A DNA stretch of 64,000 nucleotides from Burkholderiaceae bacterium (GTDB lineage Bacteria > Pseudomonadota > Gammaproteobacteria > Burkholderiales > Burkholderiaceae_C). Under the pieces are notes generated by a model. It saw only the letters and a program-made list of their open reading frames with translations, had not been told where the DNA came from and made no database searches. Shown here piece after piece: positions 50,891-58,738 of the stretch (the stretch's first letter is position 1; every line of letters begins with the position of its first letter). Both the position numbers and the translations under genes were made by a program. The DNA is taken from positions 62,001-126,000 of the forward strand of contig JAIRVR010000017.1 in NCBI GenBank assembly GCA_031253795.1, in the 5' to 3' direction.

Positions 50891-52123
50891 ATGACCTCCA
50901 CCAACGCCTCCACCCCGTCGGCCGCCGCCCCTGCCGCCCGGCCTCTCCCGCTGCCCCGGCGCTGCCGCCAGGTGCTCTCGCTCGCCGACTTCGAGGAACT
51001 GGCGCGCCGCCACCTGCCGCGCCCCATCCATGCCTATGTCAGCGGCGCCGTCGAGGACAATGCCTCGCTGGCCGAGAACCGGCGCGCCTTCGCCGACCTG
51101 GCCCTGGTGCCGCGCATGCTGGTGGGCGTGTCCCGGCGCGACGCCTCGTTCGAGCTGTTCGGGCGGCGCTACAGCGCGCCCTTCGGCCTGGCGCCCATGG
51201 GCATCTCGGCCCTGTCGGCCTACCGGGGCGATCTGGTGCTGGCTCAGGCCGCCCAGCAGGCCGCCGTGCCGGCCATCATGAGCGGTTCATCGCTGATCCG
51301 GCTGGAGGAGGTCATGGCCGCCGCGCCCCACACCTGGTTCCAGGCCTATCTTCCCGGCGACCAGGCCCAGATCGACGCCCTGCTGGACCGCGTGGCCGCG
51401 GCCGGCGTGCAGACCCTGGTCATCACCGTGGACCTGCCGGTGGCCGCCAACCGCGAAAACAATGTGCGCGCGGGATTTTCCACGCCGCTGCGGCCCAGCC
51501 TGGGCCTGGCCTGGCAGGGCATCAGCCATCCGCGCTGGCTGTTCGGCACCTTCCTGAAAACGCTGCTGCGCCACGGCATGCCGCATTTCGAGAACAACTA
51601 TGCCCACCGCGGCGCGCCCATTCTTTCGTCCAGCGTGCTGCGCGATTTCTCCGACCGCTCCCACCTGGCCTGGTCCCACCTGAAGGCCATACGCCATCGC
51701 TGGCAGGGCCAACTGGTGGTCAAGGGCATCCTCGCGGCCGAGGACGCGGTGCTGGCGCGCGAGCATGGCGCCGACGCCATCATCGTTTCCAACCACGGCG
51801 GGCGCCAGCTCGACGGTGCCGTGGCCCCGCTGCGCGTGCTGCCCGGCATCCTGCGCGCCGTGCCCGGCATGCCGGTCATGCTGGACAGCGGCGTGCGCCG
51901 CGGCACCGACGTGGTCAAGGCCCTGGCCCTGGGTGCGCGCTGCGTCTTCGTGGGCCGGCCCTTCAATTACGCGGCCGCCGTGGCCGGCCGCGCAGGCGTG
52001 GACCATGCCATCGCCCTGCTGCGCGAGGAAGTCTCGCGGGACATGGGCATGCTCGGCGCCACGCGCCTGGACCAGCTGGGCCCGGCCTGCGTGCGCCCCG
52101 TCCATGCCTGGGACGCGTTCTGA
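50891..52123 (+). CDS. FMN-dependent alpha-hydroxy-acid dehydrogenase/oxidase
   Basis: A 410-residue member of the lactate dehydrogenase (LldD)/glycolate oxidase family. N-terminal FEELARRHLPRPIHAYVSGA, FMN-binding region LAPMGISALSAYRGD, and the active-site His in SNHGGRQLDGAVAPLRVLP are visible, followed by LDSGVRRGTDVVKALALGA. It oxidises an (S)-2-hydroxy acid to the keto acid, with electrons to the quinone pool or oxygen. The divergent LysR suggests inducible use of lactate, glycolate or mandelate-like compounds. Confidence 0.92.
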   Translation: MTSTNASTPSAAAPAARPLPLPRRCRQVLSLADFEELARRHLPRPIHAYVSGAVEDNASLAENRRAFADLALVPRMLVGVSRRDASFELFGRRYSAPFGLAPMGISALSAYRGDLVLAQAAQQAAVPAIMSGSSLIRLEEVMAAAPHTWFQAYLPGDQAQIDALLDRVAAAGVQTLVITVDLPVAANRENNVRAGFSTPLRPSLGLAWQGISHPRWLFGTFLKTLLRHGMPHFENNYAHRGAPILSSSVLRDFSDRSHLAWSHLKAIRHRWQGQLVVKGILAAEDAVLAREHGADAIIVSNHGGRQLDGAVAPLRVLPGILRAVPGMPVMLDSGVRRGTDVVKALALGARCVFVGRPFNYAAAVAGRAGVDHAIALLREEVSRDMGMLGATRLDQLGPACVRPVHAWDAF

Positions 52124-52151
52124 GGCACAGGCGGCGCGCTGCTGGCGCAGC

Positions 52152-53954
52152 CTAGGCGCGCCCGGATGCTGCCGCCTCGCCTGACGGCTGATCGTGGCGC
52201 GGCGGGTCTATGCGCTCGATATTGCCCAGCAGCAGGGCGCGGCCCGCGAAGTTGCCGCCCGCGGTTTCCAGTGCAAAACGCTCGGTGTCGCGGCCACGCA
52301 CCTCGGCCTCCAGCGCATCGGCCTCGTCCTCGCTGGCGCCCAGGGCGCGCACGGCATGGCGGCCCATGAGCAGGGCCGACTCGAAGCTCTCGCGCACCAC
52401 GTGGTCGGCGTCCTTCTGGATCAGCTCCAGCGCGTGCTCGCGGTCGTAGGCGCGCACGATGAGCCGGGCATTCGGGCATTCATGGCGCACGTTCTCGACG
52501 ATGCGCGTGGCGGCGGCCTTGCTGTCCACGCAGACCAGAATGGCGCTGGCATGGCTGGCGCCGGCCGCGTGCAGGATGTCGGCGCGCGCGCCGTCGCCGA
52601 AGTAGACCTTGAAGCCATAGGGCTCGGCATTGCGTATCACGTCGGGGTCGTTGTCGATGATGGACAGCTGGGCGCCGCGGGCCAGCGGGCCCTGGCTGGC
52701 GATCTGGCCCACCCGGCCAAAGCCGATGATGAGCACGTTGCCGCGCAGGTCCCGGGGCGCCTCCACGCCTTCCAGCGAGACGGCCTCGGCACCCGCCAGG
52801 CGCCGGTGCAGCACGACCACCAGGGGGGTGATGGCCATGGACAGCACGACGATGGCCGTCATGTTGGCATGGACCTCGGGGCTGAGCACCCTGAGCTTGA
52901 GCGCCTCGGCGAACAGCACGAAGGCGAATTCACCGCCCTGGGCCATCAGGATGGCACGGTCCAGCGCGTCGGCATGGCTGCTGCGTGCCACGCGTGCCAC
53001 GGCATAGATGCACAAGGCCTTGCCCAGCATGAGGGCCACCACGCCCAGGCCCACGATGCGCCAGTTCAGCGCCACCACCTCCAGGTTGAGCGCCATGCCC
53101 ACGCCCAGGAAGAACAGGCCCAGCAGGAGGCCGCGGAAGGGCTCGACATCGGCCTCCAGCTGGTGGCGGAAGGCCGACTCCGACAGCAGCACGCCGGCGA
53201 CGAAGGCACCCATGGCCATGGACAGGCCGCCCATCTCCATCAGCAGGGCCGCGCCCAGCACCACCAGCAGGGCGGCGGCCGTCATCACCTCGCGCGCCTT
53301 GGCCCTGGCCAGCACGCGGAACATGGGGTTGAGCAGCCACAGGCCCGCGCCCACCAGGGCGCCCAGGGACAGCAGGCCCAGGCCCACGCGCTGCCACAGC
53401 GGCGAGGCCGCGACGGGCGCGGCCTCCGCCGGCGCCAGAAAGGCCACGATGGCCAGCAGGGGAACGATGAGCAGGTCCTCGAACAGCAGGATGGACACGA
53501 TGCGCTGGCCGCGGGGCGCCAGGATGTCGCCGCGCTCGGCCAGCACCTGCATGACGATGGCGGTGGAGGTCAGCACAAAGCCCGCACCGCTGACGAAGGC
53601 CACCTGCCAGGCAAAGCCGAAGGCCATGCCCACGCCCGTCAGCAGCAGGGCGCAGACCAGGACCTGCAGGCTGCCCAGGCCGAAGATCTGGCCGCGCAGA
53701 TCCCACAGGTGGGAGGGCTTCATTTCCAGGCCGATGACGAAGAGGAACATCACCACGCCGAGTTCGGCCACGTGGAGAATGGTCTGGGCGTCGGTCACCA
53801 GGCCCAGGCCATAGGGGCCTATGGCCAGGCCCGCGGCCAGATAGCCGAGCACGGCGCCCAGGCCCAGGCGCTTGAACAGGGGCACGGCCACGACGGCTGC
53901 GCCCAGCAGGGTGACGACTCCGACCAGTTGGCCTGCATTGCCTTCGGCTGCCAT
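52152..53954 (-). CDS. Kef-type monovalent cation:proton antiporter (CPA2)
   Basis: A 600-residue protein. The first ~390 residues contain about 12 transmembrane helices (LVGVVTLLGAAVVAVPLFKR, GYLAAGLAIGPYGLG, VMFLFVIGLEMKPS). The C-terminal part is a TrkA-N Rossmann domain with VLIIGFGRVGQIASQ and the DNDPDVIRNAEPYGFKVYFG segment that binds NAD or a regulatory ligand. It matches KefB/KefC-like glutathione-regulated K+ efflux, though no KefF/G-type partner is nearby. The AcrZ-like ion-binding pair in helix 5 was not checked. Confidence 0.9.
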   Translation of the reverse strand: MAAEGNAGQLVGVVTLLGAAVVAVPLFKRLGLGAVLGYLAAGLAIGPYGLGLVTDAQTILHVAELGVVMFLFVIGLEMKPSHLWDLRGQIFGLGSLQVLVCALLLTGVGMAFGFAWQVAFVSGAGFVLTSTAIVMQVLAERGDILAPRGQRIVSILLFEDLLIVPLLAIVAFLAPAEAAPVAASPLWQRVGLGLLSLGALVGAGLWLLNPMFRVLARAKAREVMTAAALLVVLGAALLMEMGGLSMAMGAFVAGVLLSESAFRHQLEADVEPFRGLLLGLFFLGVGMALNLEVVALNWRIVGLGVVALMLGKALCIYAVARVARSSHADALDRAILMAQGGEFAFVLFAEALKLRVLSPEVHANMTAIVVLSMAITPLVVVLHRRLAGAEAVSLEGVEAPRDLRGNVLIIGFGRVGQIASQGPLARGAQLSIIDNDPDVIRNAEPYGFKVYFGDGARADILHAAGASHASAILVCVDSKAAATRIVENVRHECPNARLIVRAYDREHALELIQKDADHVVRESFESALLMGRHAVRALGASEDEADALEAEVRGRDTERFALETAGGNFAGRALLLGNIERIDPPRHDQPSGEAAASGRA

Positions 53955-54068
53955 GTGATGTCCTTGGTTGTCTGGCGTGGCGGGGGACGGCGCCTTGCGG
54001 GGCAGGGGCCGGCCCGTGGATGGGTGCCGAATGGTAAGCCAGCGCAGGGGCGGCAGAAAGCTTGTGCC

Positions 54069-54938
54069 CTAGGGCGCGCCCAGCATGTCGCGAAAGGCCT
54101 GGGCGGCCGGTGCCAGCGGCCGGCCGCGCCGGCGCACCACGCCCACGCTGCGCGCCACGGCCGGGTCCTCAAGGGCCACGGCCGCCAGGCCCGGGCGCAG
54201 CGCATGGCGCGGCACCACACCCACGCCCACGCCGGCCTCCACCAGGCTGAGCAGGGCCGGCACGTGGCGCACCTCGCAGCTCCAGCGCACGCGCGCCGCG
54301 GCCGTGCCCAGGGCCTGGTCGATGAGCAGGCGGTTGCCGCTGCCCGGGGCCAGCATCACGCAGTCATGGCCGGCCAGCTCGGCCCAGGCCATCCGGCGGC
54401 GGCGCGCCAGCGGATGGTCGCTGCGGCAGGCCAGCACAAAGGGCTCGGACAGCAGAGGCTCGAAATCCAGATCGGGCTCCTGCGTGCCCAGGTAGCTGAT
54501 GCCGAAGTCGGCCTCGGCGCGGGCCACGGCCAGCAGCACATCGGGTGCGCTCTGGTCCAGCAGGCGCACGCGGATGCGTGGGAACTGCTGGTGGAATGCG
54601 CGCACCGTGCCGGCCAGGAAATGCTCCACGGCCGACGGAATGCAGGCGATGGACACCAGGCCGTGTATGCGCTCGGACAGCTCGCCCATGCCCAGCAGGG
54701 CGCCTTCCAGTTCGGCCAGCACATGGCGGGCGCGCGGCAGGAAATTGCGGCCCATGGCGTTGAGCTCCACCTTGCGCGTGCTGCGCTCGAAGAGGCGAAA
54801 GGCCAGTGCCTGCTCCAGCTTTTCCACGCGCCGCGACAGCGCGGGCTGGGACAGGTGCAGGGCCTCGGCCGCGGCGCGGAAGCTGCCCAGGTCGGCCACG
54901 GCGACGAAGGCGCGCAGATCGGCCAGATCGAAATTCAT
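54069..54938 (-). CDS. LysR-family transcriptional regulator
   Basis: A 289-residue LysR protein (MNFDLADLRAFVAVADLGSF). The HTH is FRAAAEALHLSQPALSRRVE. Effector domain includes LVSIACIPSAVEHFLAGTVR and GVGVGVVPRHALRPGLAA. It is divergent from the Bug-dehydrogenase pair at 55059, its likely target. Confidence 0.9.
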   Translation of the reverse strand: MNFDLADLRAFVAVADLGSFRAAAEALHLSQPALSRRVEKLEQALAFRLFERSTRKVELNAMGRNFLPRARHVLAELEGALLGMGELSERIHGLVSIACIPSAVEHFLAGTVRAFHQQFPRIRVRLLDQSAPDVLLAVARAEADFGISYLGTQEPDLDFEPLLSEPFVLACRSDHPLARRRRMAWAELAGHDCVMLAPGSGNRLLIDQALGTAAARVRWSCEVRHVPALLSLVEAGVGVGVVPRHALRPGLAAVALEDPAVARSVGVVRRRGRPLAPAAQAFRDMLGAP

Positions 54939-55058
54939 GCGTTATCCGGTTCAATCCCAAAGATTTTTGCAATTTACAGCATGAATGCCAGCGGTGAACA
55001 TCCGAGGCATGCGGTGGCCCTGGTGCCGCCGCACCACAACACCTATCTGGAGACACCG

Positions 55059-56036
55059 ATGCATTTCTTCGCGCCGCGCAAGGCCCTGGCTGCGCTGATG
55101 GCCGCCGGCCTGGCCGCCCTGGCACCGGCCGCCGAGGCAGCCTTTCCCTCGCGCCCCATCACCCTGGTCGTGCCTTTCGCGCCCGGTGGCGGCACCGACA
55201 GCATTGCGCGCGACATCGCCAAGAACATGGGCGAGCGCCTGGGCCAGCCCGTGGTCGTGGACAACCGGGGCGGTGCCGGGGGGGCGATCGGCGCGGCGGC
55301 CGTGGCCAAGGCGCCGGCCGATGGCCATACGCTGCTGTTCGCCACCTCCACCTTCATCACGAATGCGGCCGTGGAATCCCGGCTGCCCTACGACCCGCTC
55401 AAGGATTTCGCGCCCGTGGCCATGATCGGGCGCGGGCCGCTGCTGCTGGTGGCGTCGCGCGAGGTCGGCGCGACCAGCGTGCCCCAGCTGGTGGCTGCGG
55501 CCCGGGCCCGGCCCCAGGGCCTGAACTACTGTTCGGCGGGCAACGGCAGCATCAACCACCTGGCCGGCGAGATGTTCCGCCAGCGCGCCGGCCTGGAGTT
55601 GACCCATGTGCCCTTCAAGGGCAGCGGCCCCGCCACCGTGGAGCTGCTGGCGGGGCGCGTGGACCTGTTCTTCGCCACCGTGCCCACCATCCTGTCCCAG
55701 GTGCGCGAGGGGCGGGTGCCGCTGCTGGCCGTCACCAGCGCCCGGCGTTCGCCGCTGTTTCCCGATACGCCCACGGTGGCCGAGGCCGGCCTGCCGGGCT
55801 TCGAGGTCGGCACCTGGTGGGGTGTGCTGGCGCCCAGCCGCACGCCGGCGCCCGTCATCGATGCCCTGCACCGGGCCATCAACGAGGCCGCGGCCGCCGA
55901 GCCCGTGCCGGGCCGGCTGGAACACGAGGGCGCCAGCGCCCTGCGCCTGACGCCCGCGGCCTTCGGCGAGGAGCTGCGCAAGGAGCTGGCGCTGTGGCGC
56001 GGCATTGCCGCCCGCTCCGGCCTGCGGCCCCAGTGA
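55059..56036 (+). CDS. Bug-family periplasmic solute-binding protein
   Basis: A 325-residue exported protein. Signal peptide MHFFAPRKALAALMAAGLAA ends near AEAA. Bug motifs are FPSRPITLVVPFAPGGGTD, VVVDNRGGAGGA, LNYCSAGNGSINHLAGEMF and VPFKGSGPATVELLAGRVD. GGAGACACCG before the ATG is a reasonable ribosome-binding site. The isopropylmalate-dehydrogenase-like gene begins 42 bases downstream, so the likely ligand is a hydroxy-dicarboxylate such as malate- or tartrate-like acids. No TctA/B genes present. Confidence 0.9.
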   Translation: MHFFAPRKALAALMAAGLAALAPAAEAAFPSRPITLVVPFAPGGGTDSIARDIAKNMGERLGQPVVVDNRGGAGGAIGAAAVAKAPADGHTLLFATSTFITNAAVESRLPYDPLKDFAPVAMIGRGPLLLVASREVGATSVPQLVAAARARPQGLNYCSAGNGSINHLAGEMFRQRAGLELTHVPFKGSGPATVELLAGRVDLFFATVPTILSQVREGRVPLLAVTSARRSPLFPDTPTVAEAGLPGFEVGTWWGVLAPSRTPAPVIDALHRAINEAAAAEPVPGRLEHEGASALRLTPAAFGEELRKELALWRGIAARSGLRPQ

Positions 56037-56078
56037 TACCCCACGACCCTGGTTCAACTGCTGTTTGGAAAGCCTTTC

Positions 56079-57140
56079 ATGAAAATCATTGTTCTGCCGG
56101 GTGACGGCATCGGTCCCGAAACCATGGACGCCACGGTGCAGGTGCTGCAGGCGGCGTCGCGCCGCTTCGGCCTGGGCCTGGAGCTGGAGCACGACCTGGC
56201 CGGCCACGACAGCCTGCGCCGCCATGGCGCCACGGTCACGCCGGCCCTGCTCGACAAGGTCCGCCACGCCGATGGCCTGATGCTGGGCCCCATGGCCACC
56301 TACGACTTCAAGGACGAGGCGCGCGGCGAAATCAATCCCTCCAAGTTCTTCCGCAAGGAACTGGACCTGTATGCCAACATCCGCCCGGCCCGCACCTACC
56401 CGGGCATGGTGCAGAAGGTGGGCGCCTTCGACCTGGTGGTGGTGCGCGAGAACACCGAAGGCTTCTATGCCGACCGCAACATCGAATCGGGCGGCAGCGA
56501 AATGCAGATCACCTCCGATGTGGTGGTCTCGCTGCGCCGCATCACGCGCCTGTGCTGCGAACGCATCGCGCGCAGCGCCTTCGAGCTGGCCATGGCGCGG
56601 CGCCGCCATGTGAGCATCGTGCACAAGGCCAATGTGCTCAAGCTGGGCGACGGCATGTTCATCGACATCTGCCGCGCCGTGGCACGCGATTTCCCCGAGG
56701 TGGAGGTGGACGACTTCATCGTCGACGCCATGATGGCCCACGTGGTGCGCGCCCCCCAGCGCTTCGACGTCATCGTCACCACCAACATGTTCGGCGACAT
56801 CCTGTCCGACCTGACGGCCGAGCTGTCGGGCAGCCTGGGCCTGGGCGGCTCGCTGAACGCGGGGCGCGATCACGCCATGGGCCAGGCCGCCCATGGCTCG
56901 GCCCCCGACATCGCGGGCCAGGACGTCGCCAACCCGTTCTCGCTCATCCTGTCGGCGGGTCAGTTGCTGGGCTGGCATGGCCAGCGCCGCGGCCTGCCGG
57001 CCTTCCAGGCCGCGGCCCGCGCCATCGAGGCGGCGGCCGTGGCCGCCATTGCCGAGGGCGAAGCCACGCGCGACGTGGGCGGCCACCTGGGCACGGCCGC
57101 CACGGGCCAGGCCTTCGCGCAGCGGCTGCTACGCGATTAG
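56079..57140 (+). CDS. Isocitrate/isopropylmalate-dehydrogenase-family enzyme
   Basis: A 353-residue beta-decarboxylating dehydrogenase. Motifs: IIVLPGDGIGPETMDA, NIRPARTYPGM with the substrate arginines, VVRENTEGFYAD, HKANVLKLGDGMF with the catalytic Lys, MFGDILSDLTAELSGSLGL, and HGSAPDIAGQ for NAD binding. It oxidises and decarboxylates a malate-type 2-hydroxy acid. Because it follows a Bug gene and not leuCD, a catabolic role (tartrate/3-alkylmalate type) is more likely than leucine synthesis. It overlaps the convergent LysR by four bases at the stop codons. Confidence 0.9.
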   Translation: MKIIVLPGDGIGPETMDATVQVLQAASRRFGLGLELEHDLAGHDSLRRHGATVTPALLDKVRHADGLMLGPMATYDFKDEARGEINPSKFFRKELDLYANIRPARTYPGMVQKVGAFDLVVVRENTEGFYADRNIESGGSEMQITSDVVVSLRRITRLCCERIARSAFELAMARRRHVSIVHKANVLKLGDGMFIDICRAVARDFPEVEVDDFIVDAMMAHVVRAPQRFDVIVTTNMFGDILSDLTAELSGSLGLGGSLNAGRDHAMGQAAHGSAPDIAGQDVANPFSLILSAGQLLGWHGQRRGLPAFQAAARAIEAAAVAAIAEGEATRDVGGHLGTAATGQAFAQRLLRD

Positions 57141-58057
57141 GCGCGCGGCGACGTGCCGGGCTGGGTCGCCATCAGGTCCACTACCCAGTCGATGAAGGCG
57201 CGCAGCTTGGCGCTGACATGGCGGTGGGAGGCATAGGCCAGATACAGGGGCATGGGGTCTATCCACCAGTCCTCGAACAGCGGCAGCAGGGCGCCGCGCG
57301 CCAGGGCCTCGCGGGCCATGTAGTGGGGCAGCCAGAGCACGCCCAGGCCCGCGGTGCCGGCCTCGATGTAGGCGTTGCCGTCGTCGACGGTCAGCAGGTG
57401 GCGGCCCTGCAGCTGCACGTTCTCGCCCTGCCGGCGCATGGCGCAGGCCAGGGGCCGGCCCGTGCGCGCCCAGCGAAATCCCACGATGCGGTGCTGCGGC
57501 CCTTCCAGCTCGCGCGGATGCGAGGGCGTGCCGGCCTGGGCCAGATAGGCCGGCGACGCGTACACGCCCAGCCGCAGCTCGCCCACGCGCCGCGCCACCA
57601 GGGATTGGTCGGCCAGCTCGCCGCCCCGGATGACGCAGTCCACGTTTTCATCGATCAGGTCCACGACGCGGTCGCTGACGCCCAGGTCCAGCTGGATGTC
57701 GGGGTAGAGGGCATGGAAGGCGGGCAGGGCGGGCACCAGGATGAGCCGCGCCAGCGGACTGGGCACATCCACGCGCAGCCGCCCCCTCGGCGTGGCCGAG
57801 GCACCGGGCAGGCTGGTTTCGGCGTCCTCCATGAAGGCCAGCAGGCGCTGCACGCTGTCGTAGTAGGCGCTGCCGTCGGCCGTCGGCCGGACCTTGCGCG
57901 TCGTGCGGTGCAGCAGCTTGACGCGCAGCCGGGCTTCCAGCTGCTGCACCAGCTGCGTGGCCGTGGTGCGGCTGATGTGCAGGGTCTCGGCGGCCTTGGT
58001 GAAACTGCCGGTTTCCACCACGCGCGCAAAGGCCTGCATTGCATCGAAGCGGTCCAT
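57137..58057 (-). CDS. LysR-family transcriptional regulator (CrgA-like)
   Basis: A 306-residue LysR protein starting at 58057 (MDRFDAMQAFARVVETGSF). The HTH is TKAAETLHISRTTATQLVQQ and the effector domain has LRVDVPSPLARLILVPALPA, DCVIRGGELADQSLVARRVG and PLYLAYASHRHVSAKLRAFI, the pattern of the CrgA/AaeR-like group. It is divergent from the RidA-family gene at 58204; the gap holds a TTGT/ACAA dyad. Confidence 0.9.
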   Translation of the reverse strand: MDRFDAMQAFARVVETGSFTKAAETLHISRTTATQLVQQLEARLRVKLLHRTTRKVRPTADGSAYYDSVQRLLAFMEDAETSLPGASATPRGRLRVDVPSPLARLILVPALPAFHALYPDIQLDLGVSDRVVDLIDENVDCVIRGGELADQSLVARRVGELRLGVYASPAYLAQAGTPSHPRELEGPQHRIVGFRWARTGRPLACAMRRQGENVQLQGRHLLTVDDGNAYIEAGTAGLGVLWLPHYMAREALARGALLPLFEDWWIDPMPLYLAYASHRHVSAKLRAFIDWVVDLMATQPGTSPRA

Positions 58058-58083
58058 GGGGCTCCCTCCCGCTGTCACGAAAA

Positions 58084-58100
58084 TTGTTCGGATTCTACAA
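58084..58100. promoter_or_regulatory. Candidate LysR box TTGT-N9-ACAA
   Basis: TTGT (58084-58087) and ACAA (58097-58100) flank TCGGATTCT in the gap between the divergent LysR and RidA genes. It is 27 bases upstream of the LysR start and about 104 upstream of the RidA start, a plausible shared operator. Confidence 0.35.
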
Positions 58101-58203
58101 ATGCAGCTGTCCGTGGCAGGGCCTAGATCGCCGTGGCCCGGCCTTCTACAGTGCCTGCATCGATGAACCGGGCCTGCGAAGGCCCATTGAAACAGGACTT
58201 TCC

Positions 58204-58602
58204 ATGACTGCACGCGATGCCGTTTTCCCCCCGGGCCGCCAGGCGCTGTACGAGCGCAACCGCTACTCCCCTGCCGTGCGCGCCAATGGCCTTCTTTTCG
58301 TGTCGGGCCAGGTCGGCAGCCGTGAGGACGGCTCGCCCGAGCCGGGGCTGGAGGCCCAGGTGCGCCGCGCCTTCGACAACCTCAACGCCGTGCTGGCAGC
58401 GGCCGGCTGCAGTTTCGACGACGTGGTGGACGCCACGGTCTTCATGGTCGATCCCGAGAACCAGTTCGAAACCGCCTGGAAGGTGGCGGCCGGCTACTGG
58501 GGCCAGGCCCCCTATCCCACGCTGACGGGCATAGGCGTGACCTGGCTGTACGGCTTTCAGTTCGAGATCAAGGTCGTGGCCCGCCTCCCGCAGCAAGGGT
58601 AG
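58204..58602 (+). CDS. RidA-family protein lacking the conserved Arg
   Basis: A 132-residue Rid protein: GLLFVSGQVGSREDG, LNAVLAAAGCSFDDVVDATV and the terminal strand FEIKVVARLP. At the position of the catalytic Arg it has YPTLTGIGV (Thr around 106-108), so classical imine deaminase activity is doubtful; it fits the Arg-lacking Rid subfamilies. It is divergent from a CrgA-like LysR, which probably controls it. Confidence 0.85.
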   Translation: MTARDAVFPPGRQALYERNRYSPAVRANGLLFVSGQVGSREDGSPEPGLEAQVRRAFDNLNAVLAAAGCSFDDVVDATVFMVDPENQFETAWKVAAGYWGQAPYPTLTGIGVTWLYGFQFEIKVVARLPQQG

Positions 58603-58612
58603 TGGCTGTCGG

Positions 58613-58710
58613 CCAGGTGCAGCCGGCCAGGTGCAGCCGGCGAGGTGCGGCCGGCGAGGTGCGGCCGGCGAGGTGCGGCCGGCAAGGTGCCACCGGCCAG
58701 GTGCGGTACG
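58613..58710. repeat. Seven-copy 14-bp tandem repeat
   Basis: Seven head-to-tail 14-bp units of the form C-(C/G/A)-AGGTGC-(A/G)-GCCGG fill the gap between the RidA gene and the cysteine desulfurase gene. Copies three to five are identical; the sixth and seventh are degenerate. The unit is not a multiple of three and no gene crosses it. It lies just after the RidA stop and before the desulfurase stop, between convergent genes. Confidence 0.85.
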
Positions 58711-58738
58711 GGCCGGAGAGGGGCTGCCCCGCCCGTCC

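Noticed and set aside
52194-55058. Long plus-strand frame running over the Kef antiporter and LysR genes into the Bug gene
   Set aside because: Only the part from 55059 (signal peptide plus Bug motifs) is real; the rest is opposite to well-supported genes.
58613-58710. CRISPR array
   Set aside because: Units are 14 bp and directly abutting, with no unique spacers and no cas genes.
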